Positions 40,537 to 49,216 of a stretch of 64,000 nucleotides of DNA are shown in pieces. The first letter of the stretch is position 1; each line of letters opens with the position of its first letter. The DNA is from Clostridia bacterium. Lineage in GTDB: Bacteria; Bacillota; Clostridia; Oscillospirales; Acutalibacteraceae. Location of the stretch: contig JAFQCU010000007.1 in the NCBI GenBank assembly GCA_017416285.1, positions 20,163 through 84,162 on the forward strand, read 5' to 3'. The translations under genes and the position numbers were made by a program. The notes beneath the pieces were generated by a model, which did no database searches, was not told the origin of the DNA, and saw nothing but the letters and a program-made list of their open reading frames with translations.

Positions 40537-41946
40537 TTAGCTTTCATTAATAATATTCCGTATCCACATTCCGTTTTTGACCATGAAAAAGCCGATTACA
40601 CATTTAATAATATCCAGCGATTGAACTATTAAAAATAACGATAAAATGGGAAGGGTTGTGTATTTTGATAGTACGAATGCGAGCGGAACGACAATCACCC
40701 ATGAAAAGGCGCTGTCAAAAAGGAAGGTTATAAGTGTTCGTCCGCCCGAACGCAAGGTGAAGTAACAGTTATGCGCAAAGGCAAAAACGGGCATAAGTGC
40801 GGCCACCACCAACAAAAAGTGTGTTGCCATTTGCTTTACCACGGGCTCGGTTTTATAAATGTGGGGAATAATTGGTGCTAGACACGCCATAACACCGCCC
40901 ATTACTAAGCAACAACCGACCGATAGTGTCAAAAGCTGCCAAACCGATTGCTTTGCTTCTTTAATGCGGTTGGCACCCAAGTGTTGACCAACGATAATGG
41001 CAACAGCGTTTCCCATGGTAAGAAATACAACGTTAAACAGATTATTGACTGTGTTTGAAATATTAACGGCGGCTAAAACGTTTATACCCCTTACAGAGTA
41101 GCACTGAAGTAATACCGCCATACTTGACGACCAAAGGAATTCGTTTACCAAAAGGGGCATACCCTTTGTAATGATTTGTTTTGCCAAATTCCACGGGATA
41201 TACAGACTTTTGAATGCGCCGATGATAAATGGGTATTTTTGGTGTTTTAGTGTGGTGGCGATTATGATTATTGCCGCTTCTACAAAACGGGAAAGCACGG
41301 TTGCAATGGCGGCGCCCGCAACTTCAAGCCTTGGAAAACCAAATTTGCCGAAAATAAGTAAGTAGTTGAACACAAGGTTTACCATAATTGCTGATATGCT
41401 AGCAATCATAGGCAGCTTTGTTTCGCCGACTTCACGTAACGTGCTTGCGTAAACCTGCATTATAGCGAACGGCAAAAGACCAATAAGCATAATGTTTATA
41501 TAATCTACTGCATATTTTATGGTTGCGGCGGCATCCTCCGGCAAGGTGTCTTTTGCGATGTAGGTTTGTATTAAAGGCTCTTTAAACAGGACAAAAACAC
41601 CCAAAGCAATGGCAGTCATTAAAACCCCGACAATGGCTTTCATTCGCATACAGTGGCGAATACCGTTATTGTCATTAGCGCCGGCGTATTGTGTTGAAAA
41701 AATGCCCGCACCAGCCATTCCGCCAAAAATGCAAAGGTAGAAAATAAACATTAATTGGTTAACAATGGTAACAGCCGACATTTGCAGTGTTCCGACACGG
41801 CCAACCATTACGTTATCTAAAAGGCTGACAACATTTGTTATGGTGTTTTGGATTATCATTGGCACAACAATGGCGAATACTCTGCGGTAAAAATCCTTGG
41901 TGCCGATTAGATTAGATTTTAATTTCATTTTGTTTTTCACTTTCAT
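40537..41946 (-). CDS. MATE family efflux transporter
   Basis: A 469-residue twelve-segment exporter; its opening FYRRVFAIVVPMIIQNTITN and the pair LDNVMVGRVGTLQMSAVTI are typical of the MATE subgroup common in Clostridia. The second half has MPLLVNEFLWSSSMAVLLQC and GNAVAIIVGQHLGANR. Two ATGs are possible (41946 and 41928) and neither has a convincing ribosome site, so the start is uncertain. It is not closely similar to the MATE protein at 19.9 kb. Substrate unknown. Confidence 0.87.
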   Translation of the reverse strand: MKVKNKMKLKSNLIGTKDFYRRVFAIVVPMIIQNTITNVVSLLDNVMVGRVGTLQMSAVTIVNQLMFIFYLCIFGGMAGAGIFSTQYAGANDNNGIRHCMRMKAIVGVLMTAIALGVFVLFKEPLIQTYIAKDTLPEDAAATIKYAVDYINIMLIGLLPFAIMQVYASTLREVGETKLPMIASISAIMVNLVFNYLLIFGKFGFPRLEVAGAAIATVLSRFVEAAIIIIATTLKHQKYPFIIGAFKSLYIPWNLAKQIITKGMPLLVNEFLWSSSMAVLLQCYSVRGINVLAAVNISNTVNNLFNVVFLTMGNAVAIIVGQHLGANRIKEAKQSVWQLLTLSVGCCLVMGGVMACLAPIIPHIYKTEPVVKQMATHFLLVVAALMPVFAFAHNCYFTLRSGGRTLITFLFDSAFSWVIVVPLAFVLSKYTTLPILSLFLIVQSLDIIKCVIGFFMVKNGMWIRNIINES

Positions 41947-42024
41947 AAAAAAGGTGTCAAGCTAATATACCATAATATAAGCAAAAAGTAAACCAATAAA
42001 AACGAAAAAAATTTTTAAAAAGTG

Positions 42025-42053
42025 TTGACAACGGTTTTTCTGGGTGGTATAAT
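42025..42053 (+). promoter_or_regulatory. Sigma-A promoter of the first T-box gene
   Basis: A perfect TTGACA (42025-42030), a 17-base spacer and a perfect TATAAT (42048-42053): a strong constitutive promoter ahead of a leader that does the regulating. Confidence 0.85.
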
Positions 42054-42059
42054 AAGCAA

Positions 42060-42325
42060 AAATCGATAAAAGCTTTGACGAAGACGGTTTTAAATAACTG
42101 CTTTTAGAGAGTCGGCGGGTGGTGCAAGCCGATGGCAAGTGTTTATAAATACCCATCACTTCCGAGCTGAAGGGCTGAAACTTAATTGCGAGTAGGTCTT
42201 TCCGTGATTGCTGCGTAAAGGCATAAGGGTTGCTAGACCCTGAGTGGCAGTTTTACTGCAATTTGAGTGGTACCACGAGTGTAATTATAACACCCGTCTC
42301 AAAGTTTGAGACGGGTGTTTTTTAT
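42060..42325 (+). promoter_or_regulatory. T-box riboswitch, specifier read as AUC (isoleucine)
   Basis: A tRNA-sensing leader. Stem I has GACGAAGA at its foot, AGAGAGTCGGCGGGTGGTGC in its upper part, and a return strand ending ACTTCCGAGCTGAAGG. In the specifier loop the triplet before A-CTTCC-GAG is ATC, followed by a purine as usual. The T-box itself, TGAGTGGTACCACG, is at 42264-42277; its TGGT would pair with a tRNA end ACCA. A terminator (AACACCCGTCTCAAA with its complement, 42289-42319) and T run follow, so uncharged tRNA-Ile should allow readthrough. The T-box class is certain, the codon call likely. Confidence 0.93.
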
Positions 42326-42357
42326 TTTAAATTATTTTTTGGAAAGGGTGTTAAAAA

Positions 42358-44628
42358 ATGACAACCAATACTGCAAAACAACAACTTATGGAGATCGCTG
42401 CACGAATTAAGGAAATGCGTGAAATTATGGGCTGGTCTATTGCTGAAATGGCAGTTAAGACTGAAGTGAGTGAGCAGCAGTACATTAGCTATGAATCTGC
42501 AGAAGCAGATATTCCTTTTAGCTTTATTCATAAATGTGCGTTGGAATTCGGTGTTGAGCTTACCGAATTTTTGGAAGGTCATAACGCTGCCAGACTTTCG
42601 AGCTATACCGTTACACGTAAGGGCAAGGGACTTCAAACCGCTAAAGAAGACGGCATAGACATTAAAAATCTGGCCCCTAAATTCCGTGATAAAATTGCTG
42701 AACCCTATTGGGTAAGATACGAATATTCGGCTTCTCAACAAAATAAGCCTATACATCTTGCAACCCACTCCGGTCAAGAATTCGACCTTGTTATGAGTGG
42801 TACGCTTAAGGTGCAAATCGGTGACCACGTTGAAATACTTCACGAAGGCGACAGTATTTATTATAATTCTTCAACTCCGCACGGTATGATTGCTGTTGAT
42901 GGTAAGGACTGTGTGTTCTGTGCGGTTGTTTTACCGGGCGAGGACACTAAGGAAGAGGTTGTTCGCAAGAGCATTGCCTCCACCAAGAAGAGCGAAAAGC
43001 TTGTGTGTGAAAAGTTTGTTAAAACTGTTGAGGATGAAAACGGCGCTTTACAAAAAATCGACTTTAAAAATACCGAAACCTTTAATTTTGGTTTTGATAT
43101 TGTTGATGGCATTGCCAAAAAATATCCTGATAAGCTTGCAATGCTTCATCTTGATAAGAATAAGGTTGAACGCCGCTTCACATTTAATGATATTAAGCGT
43201 GCTTCAAATCAGGTTGCTAACTACTTTACATCACTGGGCATTAAAAAGGGCGACAAGGTTATGCTTGTGCTCAAAAGACATTATCAGTTCTGGTTCTGTA
43301 TGGTTGCGCTTCACAAATTGGGTGCGGTTGCAATTCCTGCAACAAATCAGCTTAAGGAACACGACTTTGAATATCGTTTTAATGCCGCAGGTGTAAAGGC
43401 ACTTGTTTGTACTGCTGATGGTGATACCGCCGAAATCGCAGAAGCTGCTGCTAAAAAATGTGACAGCGTAGAAAAGCTCATAATGGTTGGCGGCAATCGT
43501 GACGGCTGGCAGGATTTTGATAAGGAATATCCGCTTTTCAGCGCACATTATTATAGAGATGAGGACACCTCCTGTGGTGAGGATGCCGCCCTTATGTTCT
43601 TCACCTCCGGCACAACAGGTAACCCCAAAATGGCGGCACATAAGCACACCTATGCTTTAGGTCATTTTGTAACTGCTAAATATTGGCATTGCTGTGAACG
43701 TGATGGTTTGCATTTAACCATATCTGATACCGGCTGGGGTAAGTCGCTTTGGGGCAAGCTTTACGGTCAATGGCTCTGTGAAGGTGCAGTATTTGTTTAT
43801 GACTTTGACCGCTTTGACGCTGATGATATTTTGCCAATGTTCCAGAAGTATCAAATCACCACCTTCTGTGCGCCCCCCACAATGCTTCGTATGCTTATAA
43901 AGGGCGACCTTTCAAAATATGATTTATCTTCAATCAAACATATGACAACTGCGGGTGAAGCGCTCAACCCTGAGGTGTTCCGCCAGTTTGAACAGGCAAC
44001 CGGTCTTCAAATTATGGAAGGCTTCGGTCAAACCGAAACCACCCTTACAATCGCAAACCTTTGCGGCACTGTTCCTAAGGTTGGTGCAATGGGTAAGGCG
44101 TCGCCTCAGTATGACGTTGATATCGTTGACCCCGACGGCAACTCGGTTGCGACGGGTGAGGTTGGCGAAATTGTAATCCATACTAAGGATTCTGTTCCTT
44201 GCGGTCTTTTCAAGGAATATTACCTTGATAACGAAAAGACAAACGACGCTTGGTATGACGGTATGTACCATACGGGCGATACTGCTTGGCGTGATGAGGA
44301 TGGCTATTTCTGGTACGTTAGCCGTATTGATGACGTTATTAAGTCGTCGGGCTACCGCATTGGACCGTTCGAAATTGAAAGTGTTATTATGGAACTTCCG
44401 TATGTTTTGGAATGTGGCGTTTCTGCTGCTCCCGACGAAATCAGAGGTCAGGTTGTAAAGGCAAGCATCGTGCTTACAAAGGGTACTGAACCGACTGAAG
44501 AGCTCAAAAAGGAAATTCAGAATTACGTCAAGACACATACAGCGCCATATAAATATCCACGTGTGGTTGTTTTCCGTGATGAATTACCCAAGACCATAAG
44601 CGGAAAAATTCAACGTAATAAGCTTTAA
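42358..44628 (+). CDS. XRE-cupin-acyl-CoA synthetase fusion (copy 1, Ile T-box)
   Basis: A 756-residue three-part protein. Residues 11-73 are an XRE helix-turn-helix (MGWSIAEMAVKTEVSEQQYI). Residues 115-195 are a cupin (HSGQEFDLVMSGTLKVQIG, STPHGMIAV). From about 240 to the end is an AMP-forming acyl-CoA synthetase of the medium/short-chain type, with P-loop FFTSGTTGNPKMAAHKH (414-430), EGFGQTETT, YHTGDTAWRDEDG and the catalytic Lys in LPKTISGKIQRNKL. It should activate a branched short acid, by its T-box 2-methylbutyrate, as CoA thioester. The attached regulator part is unusual for this enzyme. Start: ATG at 42358 after GGAAAGGGTG. Confidence 0.88.
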   Translation: MTTNTAKQQLMEIAARIKEMREIMGWSIAEMAVKTEVSEQQYISYESAEADIPFSFIHKCALEFGVELTEFLEGHNAARLSSYTVTRKGKGLQTAKEDGIDIKNLAPKFRDKIAEPYWVRYEYSASQQNKPIHLATHSGQEFDLVMSGTLKVQIGDHVEILHEGDSIYYNSSTPHGMIAVDGKDCVFCAVVLPGEDTKEEVVRKSIASTKKSEKLVCEKFVKTVEDENGALQKIDFKNTETFNFGFDIVDGIAKKYPDKLAMLHLDKNKVERRFTFNDIKRASNQVANYFTSLGIKKGDKVMLVLKRHYQFWFCMVALHKLGAVAIPATNQLKEHDFEYRFNAAGVKALVCTADGDTAEIAEAAAKKCDSVEKLIMVGGNRDGWQDFDKEYPLFSAHYYRDEDTSCGEDAALMFFTSGTTGNPKMAAHKHTYALGHFVTAKYWHCCERDGLHLTISDTGWGKSLWGKLYGQWLCEGAVFVYDFDRFDADDILPMFQKYQITTFCAPPTMLRMLIKGDLSKYDLSSIKHMTTAGEALNPEVFRQFEQATGLQIMEGFGQTETTLTIANLCGTVPKVGAMGKASPQYDVDIVDPDGNSVATGEVGEIVIHTKDSVPCGLFKEYYLDNEKTNDAWYDGMYHTGDTAWRDEDGYFWYVSRIDDVIKSSGYRIGPFEIESVIMELPYVLECGVSAAPDEIRGQVVKASIVLTKGTEPTEELKKEIQNYVKTHTAPYKYPRVVVFRDELPKTISGKIQRNKL

Positions 44629-44643
44629 AAATATAATATTTAA

Positions 44644-44672
44644 TTGACAATTTTTTAAAGTTGTGATATACT
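44644..44672 (+). promoter_or_regulatory. Sigma-A promoter of the second T-box operon
   Basis: A perfect TTGACA (44644-44649), a 17-base spacer and TATACT (44667-44672). No terminator separates it from the upstream synthetase, so some transcripts may read through from copy 1. Confidence 0.8.
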
Positions 44673-44677
44673 TACTT

Positions 44678-44940
44678 AAAAGCGTTGACGAAGAGTGCGC
44701 AAAATAATACGTATTAGAGAAGTGACGGTTGGTGCAAGTCATTTATGTGTGTTTTGTGTTTGTAGCTTCTGAGCTGAAGGGAAGAAAGCGTAAAGCAAGT
44801 AGACCCCTTTCGTGATTGCTGCGTAAAGGCATAGGGATTGTTTGATCCCAAGAGTGGCAGTATTACTGCAATTTGAGTGGTACCGCGGGTATGAAATTTA
44901 TGCTCGTCTCAAAGTCATAACTTTGGGGCGAGTATTTTTG
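44678..44940 (+). promoter_or_regulatory. T-box riboswitch, specifier read as GUA (valine)
   Basis: Stem I again begins GACGAAGA and has AGAGAAGTGACGGTTGGTGC, with the return strand GCTTCTGAGCTGAAGG. Aligned with the first leader, the triplet before G-CTTCT-GAG is GTA. The T-box TGAGTGGTACCGCG lies at 44874-44887. The terminator stem (ATGCTCGTCTCAAAGT against ACTTTGGGGCGAGTAT, about 44900-44935, several G-T pairs) ends in a T run. It should turn on the whole operon when tRNA-Val is uncharged. Confidence 0.93.
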
Positions 44941-44967
44941 ATTTTTTCGCCCGAAACGGAGGAAATG

Positions 44968-47268
44968 ATGGAAAACATACAGGGACTTGATTCTAAAATC
45001 AAGGAAATAGCGGGTCGTATTAAAGAGCTGCGTGAAATTATGGGCCTAACGGTTCAGGAAATGGCTAAAAAAACAGCGGTAAGCGAGGAGGAATATCTCC
45101 TTTGTGAAAACGGTGAAAGTGATTTGCACTTTGCCTTTATTTACCGTTGCGCAAATGCTTTTAGTGTTGACGTTACCGATATTATTGAAGGCTATAGCCC
45201 ACGCCTTAAATCTTATACCGTTACCCGTAAGGGTGAGGGTCAGCGTATTGAAAAAGCGCACGGTATGACCTATTATAACTTGGCTTCCGCCTTTAAAAAC
45301 CGTATTGCTGAGCCGCTTTATGTTAAAAGCGTTTACAGCGAGGAAGCACAGAATAAACCCATTGAGGTTACTACACACGCCGGTCAGGAATGTGACCTGA
45401 TTATAACCGGTCACTTAAAGGTTCAGGTTGGCGAGCATGCCGAGGTTTTGGGTCCCGGCGACAGCATTTATTTTGATAGTAACACACCCCACGGTATGAT
45501 AGCTGTCGGCGGTGAGGATTGTACCTTTTATGCTATTGTTTTAAACCCCACAGGCGAGCCTATACCTGAATTAGCTGAAGACTATAAGCCTCTTCAGAGT
45601 GTTCCACTCACTAAACGTGAACGTAAGGATAAGAGCGAACGCATTTACAGCAAGTACATAGATATTGTTGAAAATGAAAACGGTACACCGACTTCCATTA
45701 CCTTTAAAAATACTGAAAAGTTCAACTTCGGTTTTGATTTGGTTGATGCCCTTGCTAAACGTGAGCCCGATAAGCTTGCACTTATGCATATTTCAAAGGA
45801 CGGCACCGAGCGTGCTTTAACCTTTAAGGATATTAAGAAGGAATCAAACCGCTGTGCAAACTACTTTAAGTCGCTTGGCATTAAAAAGGGCGACAGGGTA
45901 ATGCTTGTGCTTAAACGCCATTACCAGTTCTGGTTTGCAATGATCGGTCTTAATAAATTGGGTGCTATTGCTATTCCGGCAACCAATCAGTTACAGGAAC
46001 ACGATTTTGAATACCGCTTTAATTCAGCAGGTGTTAATACTATTATCTGTACTGCCGACGGCGAAACCGCATATCAGGCTGAATTAGCTGCCAAAAAGTG
46101 TGACTGCGTTAAAAATATGCTTATTGTTAACGGCACACGTGAAGGTTGGCGTGAATTTGACGAAGAGTATAAGCTTTTCTCAACCCACTTCCATCGTACT
46201 GATGACACTGCTTGCGGTGATGACCTTATGCTTATGTACTTTACTTCGGGTACAAGCGGTTATCCCAAAATTGCGGCTCATAACTATAAATACCCCTTGG
46301 GTCATTTCCACACTGCTAAATATTGGCACGACGTTGACCCCGAGGGTCTCCACTTTACCATTTCTGACACGGGTTGGGCAAAGGCAATGTGGGGCAAATT
46401 ATACGGTCAATGGCTCGCTGAAGCGGCAATCTTTGCTTACGACTTTGATCGCTTTGACGCAGCTGACATTTTGCCCATGTTCCAGAAGTATAAGATAACT
46501 ACCTTCTGTGCACCGCCTACAATGCTTCGTATGATGGTAAAGCAGGATATTTCAAAGTATGATTTATCATCTGTTAAGCACATGACCACGGCTGGTGAAG
46601 CATTAAACCCCGAGGTTTACCGCCAATTTGAAAAGGCGACCGGTCTTCAGATTCTTGAAGGCTTTGGTCAGACTGAAAGCACAATGATTATCGGTAACCT
46701 TGTTGGCGCACCTCATAAAATCGGTTCAATGGGTAAACCGGCACCGATTTATAATGTTTCTATCGTTGACCCTGACGGCAACCCTGTTGACGTTGGTGAA
46801 ACGGGCGAAATTGTTATTGATATTAGAAACGGTCGCCCTTGCGGTCTTGCTGTTGGTTACTATGGTGATGAGGAAAAGACCAAGGAAACCTGGTGCGAGG
46901 ATTATTACCACACAGGCGATACCGCTTGGCGTGATGAGGATGGCTTCTATTGGTACGTTGGTCGTATTGATGACGTTATTAAGTCGTCAGGCTACCGTAT
47001 TGGACCGTTCGAAATTGAAAGCGTTATTATGGAACTTCCATACGTTCTTGAGTGTGGTGTATCTGCCGCACCCGACGAGGTTCGTGGTCAGGTAGTTAAG
47101 GCAAGCATTGTGCTTGTAAACGGAACCGAGCCTACAGAAGAGCTTAAAAAAGAAATTCAAAATTACGTTAAGGAAAGAACCGCACCCTATAAATATCCAC
47201 GTATTGTGGTATTTAGGGATAGTTTGCCTAAAACTACCAGCGGTAAGATTCAAAGAAACAAACTATGA
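44968..47268 (+). CDS. XRE-cupin-acyl-CoA synthetase fusion (copy 2, Val T-box)
   Basis: A 766-residue paralogue of the upstream fusion with the same order: XRE helix-turn-helix (about 12-75: MGLTVQEMAKKTAVSEEEYL), cupin (about 115-200: HAGQECDLIITGHLKVQVG) and acyl-CoA synthetase (about 245-766; YFTSGTSGYPKIAAHNYK, EGFGQTEST, LPKTTSGKIQRNKL). Long stretches near the C-terminus are almost identical in DNA to copy 1, which points to duplication and later divergence of substrate. By its T-box it would favour isobutyrate. The ATG at 44968 is 5 bases after GGAGG; longer frames run through the T-box. Its stop overlaps the next gene by 4 bases. Confidence 0.88.
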   Translation: MENIQGLDSKIKEIAGRIKELREIMGLTVQEMAKKTAVSEEEYLLCENGESDLHFAFIYRCANAFSVDVTDIIEGYSPRLKSYTVTRKGEGQRIEKAHGMTYYNLASAFKNRIAEPLYVKSVYSEEAQNKPIEVTTHAGQECDLIITGHLKVQVGEHAEVLGPGDSIYFDSNTPHGMIAVGGEDCTFYAIVLNPTGEPIPELAEDYKPLQSVPLTKRERKDKSERIYSKYIDIVENENGTPTSITFKNTEKFNFGFDLVDALAKREPDKLALMHISKDGTERALTFKDIKKESNRCANYFKSLGIKKGDRVMLVLKRHYQFWFAMIGLNKLGAIAIPATNQLQEHDFEYRFNSAGVNTIICTADGETAYQAELAAKKCDCVKNMLIVNGTREGWREFDEEYKLFSTHFHRTDDTACGDDLMLMYFTSGTSGYPKIAAHNYKYPLGHFHTAKYWHDVDPEGLHFTISDTGWAKAMWGKLYGQWLAEAAIFAYDFDRFDAADILPMFQKYKITTFCAPPTMLRMMVKQDISKYDLSSVKHMTTAGEALNPEVYRQFEKATGLQILEGFGQTESTMIIGNLVGAPHKIGSMGKPAPIYNVSIVDPDGNPVDVGETGEIVIDIRNGRPCGLAVGYYGDEEKTKETWCEDYYHTGDTAWRDEDGFYWYVGRIDDVIKSSGYRIGPFEIESVIMELPYVLECGVSAAPDEVRGQVVKASIVLVNGTEPTEELKKEIQNYVKERTAPYKYPRIVVFRDSLPKTTSGKIQRNKL

Positions 47269-47927
47269 TTTATAAAAGAATAACCCTGCTTTGCGGTCAT
47301 TACGGTAGCGGCAAAACCAATGTTGCCGTTAATATGGCTTATGACCAAAAGGAAGCTTACAAAAAGGTTGCCATTGCCGATTTAGATATTGTAAACCCCT
47401 ATTTTCGCACTAAAGACAGCGCAAAGGATTTCGAGGATATGGGTATTGAACTTATCGCTTCGGAATATGCGGGCAGTAATGTTGACATCCCTGCCCTTCC
47501 TCAGCAAATTTATTCCATTTGCGACCAGAAGGATAAGCAGGCTATAATCGACGTCGGCGGTGATGACCGTGGTGCTTATGCGCTGGGCAGAATTGCCCCT
47601 AGCATTTTAGCGGAAAATAATTATGAAATGCTTTTTGTAATTAATTGCTTCCGCCCCTTGACCCGTGACGCTGAATCTACCATTGAGGTTATGCGCGAAA
47701 TCGAATATGCGGCAAAAATAAAATTTACCGCAATTGTTAATAATTCAAACTTGGGCGAAGAAACCACAAGGGAGGACGTTTTAAAATCACTGGCCTATGC
47801 TGAGGAAATTTCCCAAAAAACAGGGCTTCCAATTAAGTGCACTTCGGTGTATAATAAGCTTTATGACGATTTAAAAAACGAAATCCCGAATCTTTTTTCG
47901 CTGAAGCTTCAGGATAAAATCAATTAA
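47265..47927 (+). CDS. P-loop ATPase of the MinD/CobQ type
   Basis: A 220-residue nucleotide-binding protein. Walker A is GHYGSGKTNVAVN (11-23); the MinD-like second motif is VAIADLDIVNPYFRTKD; a Walker B-like IIDVGGDDRGAYALG follows. It lacks DNA- or membrane-binding tails. Proteins of this shape sit in clostridial operons for ferredoxin-dependent oxidoreductases and may help in cluster or cofactor insertion, but I know no proven role. Coupled with the synthetase (ATGA overlap) and followed 13 bases later by the ferredoxin gene. Confidence 0.75.
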   Translation: MIYKRITLLCGHYGSGKTNVAVNMAYDQKEAYKKVAIADLDIVNPYFRTKDSAKDFEDMGIELIASEYAGSNVDIPALPQQIYSICDQKDKQAIIDVGGDDRGAYALGRIAPSILAENNYEMLFVINCFRPLTRDAESTIEVMREIEYAAKIKFTAIVNNSNLGEETTREDVLKSLAYAEEISQKTGLPIKCTSVYNKLYDDLKNEIPNLFSLKLQDKIN

Positions 47928-47940
47928 AGGAGTGTCTAAT

Positions 47941-48147
47941 ATGGCTAAATTGACTTTTAAGACTGACAAGTGCAAGGGCTGCGGCTTATGCGTTGACGTA
48001 TGTCCCAAAAAGGTTTTAACACTTGCCACAGATAAAATTAACGCAAAGGGTCATCACCCCGTAGAAGCAGTAAACGAGGAAGCTTGTATTGCTTGCGCTT
48101 TCTGTGCTACAATGTGTCCCGATTGTATTATTAAGGTAGAAAGGTAG
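47941..48147 (+). CDS. vorD: 2x[4Fe-4S] ferredoxin subunit (delta) of a 2-oxoacid oxidoreductase
   Basis: A 68-residue ferredoxin with two cluster motifs: CKGCGLCVDVCP (C-x2-C-x2-C-x3-CP) and CIACAFCATMCP. In the VOR/KOR enzymes such a subunit carries electrons between the thiamine site and external ferredoxin. The ATG at 47941 follows AAAGGAG by 8 bases. The three catalytic subunit genes follow at once. Confidence 0.9.
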   Translation: MAKLTFKTDKCKGCGLCVDVCPKKVLTLATDKINAKGHHPVEAVNEEACIACAFCATMCPDCIIKVER

Positions 48148-48154
48148 TATAAAA

Positions 48155-49216
48155 ATGGCTGATAAGGTTTTAATGAAAGGTAACGAAGCTATTGCTGAAG
48201 CCGCTATTATTGCCGGTTGCCGTCATTACTTCGGTTATCCTATTACTCCCCAAACTGAAATTGCCGCTTATATGGCAAAAAGAATGCCTAAAATCGGTGG
48301 TTGCTTCTTACAGGCCGAAAGTGAAATTGCCGCTATCAATATGGTTTACGGCGTGGCTTCAACCGGTCTTCGTGTTATGACATCTTCATCCAGCCCCGGA
48401 ATTTCGCTTAAGGGCGAAGGTCTTTCTTACCTTGCAGGTGCTGATTTACCTTCTCTAGTTATTAACGTACAGCGTGGCGGCCCTGGTCTTGGTGGCATTC
48501 AGCCCTCACAGTCTGATTATTTTCAGGCAACAAAGGCGGGCGGTCATGGTGACTTCAGAATGCTCGTGTTAGCACCCTCTTCCGTTCAGGAAATGGCGGA
48601 TTTAACCGTTAAGGGCTTTGAGCTTGCTGATAAATACCGTATGACCTCTATGATTTTGGCTGACGGTACAATGGGTCAGATGATGGAACCTGTATCTCTT
48701 GAATATGATATTAAGCCTATGCCCGAAAAGCCTTGGGCAACAACAGGTACCAAAATGGAAAGAGAGCATAATATCGTAAACTCACTTTTCTTACAGCCTG
48801 ATGCGTTGGAAAAATCAAACCTTGAACGCTTTGAACGTTATAAGTACATTGAAGAAAACGAAGTTATGTATGAAGAATACATGATGGATGATGCTGAAAT
48901 TTGCATTGCCGCTTTCGGTATTGCGGCACGTGTTGCTAAAAACGCTATTGTTGAAGCAAGAAACAAGGGCATTAAGGTTGGTATGATTCGTCCTATCACA
49001 TTATGGCCATTCCCCACAAAGGCTTTTGAAGCTGCGGCTGAAAAGGCACATACATTTATCAGTGTTGAGCTTTCAATGGGTCAAATGCTTGAAGACGTTA
49101 AGCTTGCAACAAAATGCAAGGGCGAATATATGCTTTGCAGCCGTGTTGGTGGTATGATTCCGTCACCTGAAGAGGTATTGGCTGCTATTGAAAAGGCAAA
49201 CGGAGGTGCAAAATAA
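48155..49216 (+). CDS. vorB: 2-oxoacid:ferredoxin oxidoreductase, alpha subunit (VorB type)
   Basis: A 353-residue subunit. It starts VLMKGNEAIAEAAIIAGCRH and has YFGYPITPQTEIAAYMA, EIAAINMVYGVASTG and SSSPGISLKGEGLSYLAG, all typical of the pyrimidine-binding half of VorB/KorA proteins. With the other subunits it forms an enzyme that converts branched 2-oxoacids plus CoA to acyl-CoA, CO2 and reduced ferredoxin, or the reverse. It ends with a 1-base overlap with the beta gene. Confidence 0.93.
   Translation: MADKVLMKGNEAIAEAAIIAGCRHYFGYPITPQTEIAAYMAKRMPKIGGCFLQAESEIAAINMVYGVASTGLRVMTSSSSPGISLKGEGLSYLAGADLPSLVINVQRGGPGLGGIQPSQSDYFQATKAGGHGDFRMLVLAPSSVQEMADLTVKGFELADKYRMTSMILADGTMGQMMEPVSLEYDIKPMPEKPWATTGTKMEREHNIVNSLFLQPDALEKSNLERFERYKYIEENEVMYEEYMMDDAEICIAAFGIAARVAKNAIVEARNKGIKVGMIRPITLWPFPTKAFEAAAEKAHTFISVELSMGQMLEDVKLATKCKGEYMLCSRVGGMIPSPEEVLAAIEKANGGAK

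Noticed and set aside
42310-44628. T-box leaders as aminoacyl-tRNA synthetase leaders
   Set aside because: The genes behind them are acyl-CoA synthetases with AMP-binding motifs; none has class I or II tRNA synthetase signatures.
44842-44967. Longer start of the second fusion protein
   Set aside because: It would translate the T-box and its terminator; ATG at 44968 has GGAGG upstream and matches the paralogue's start.
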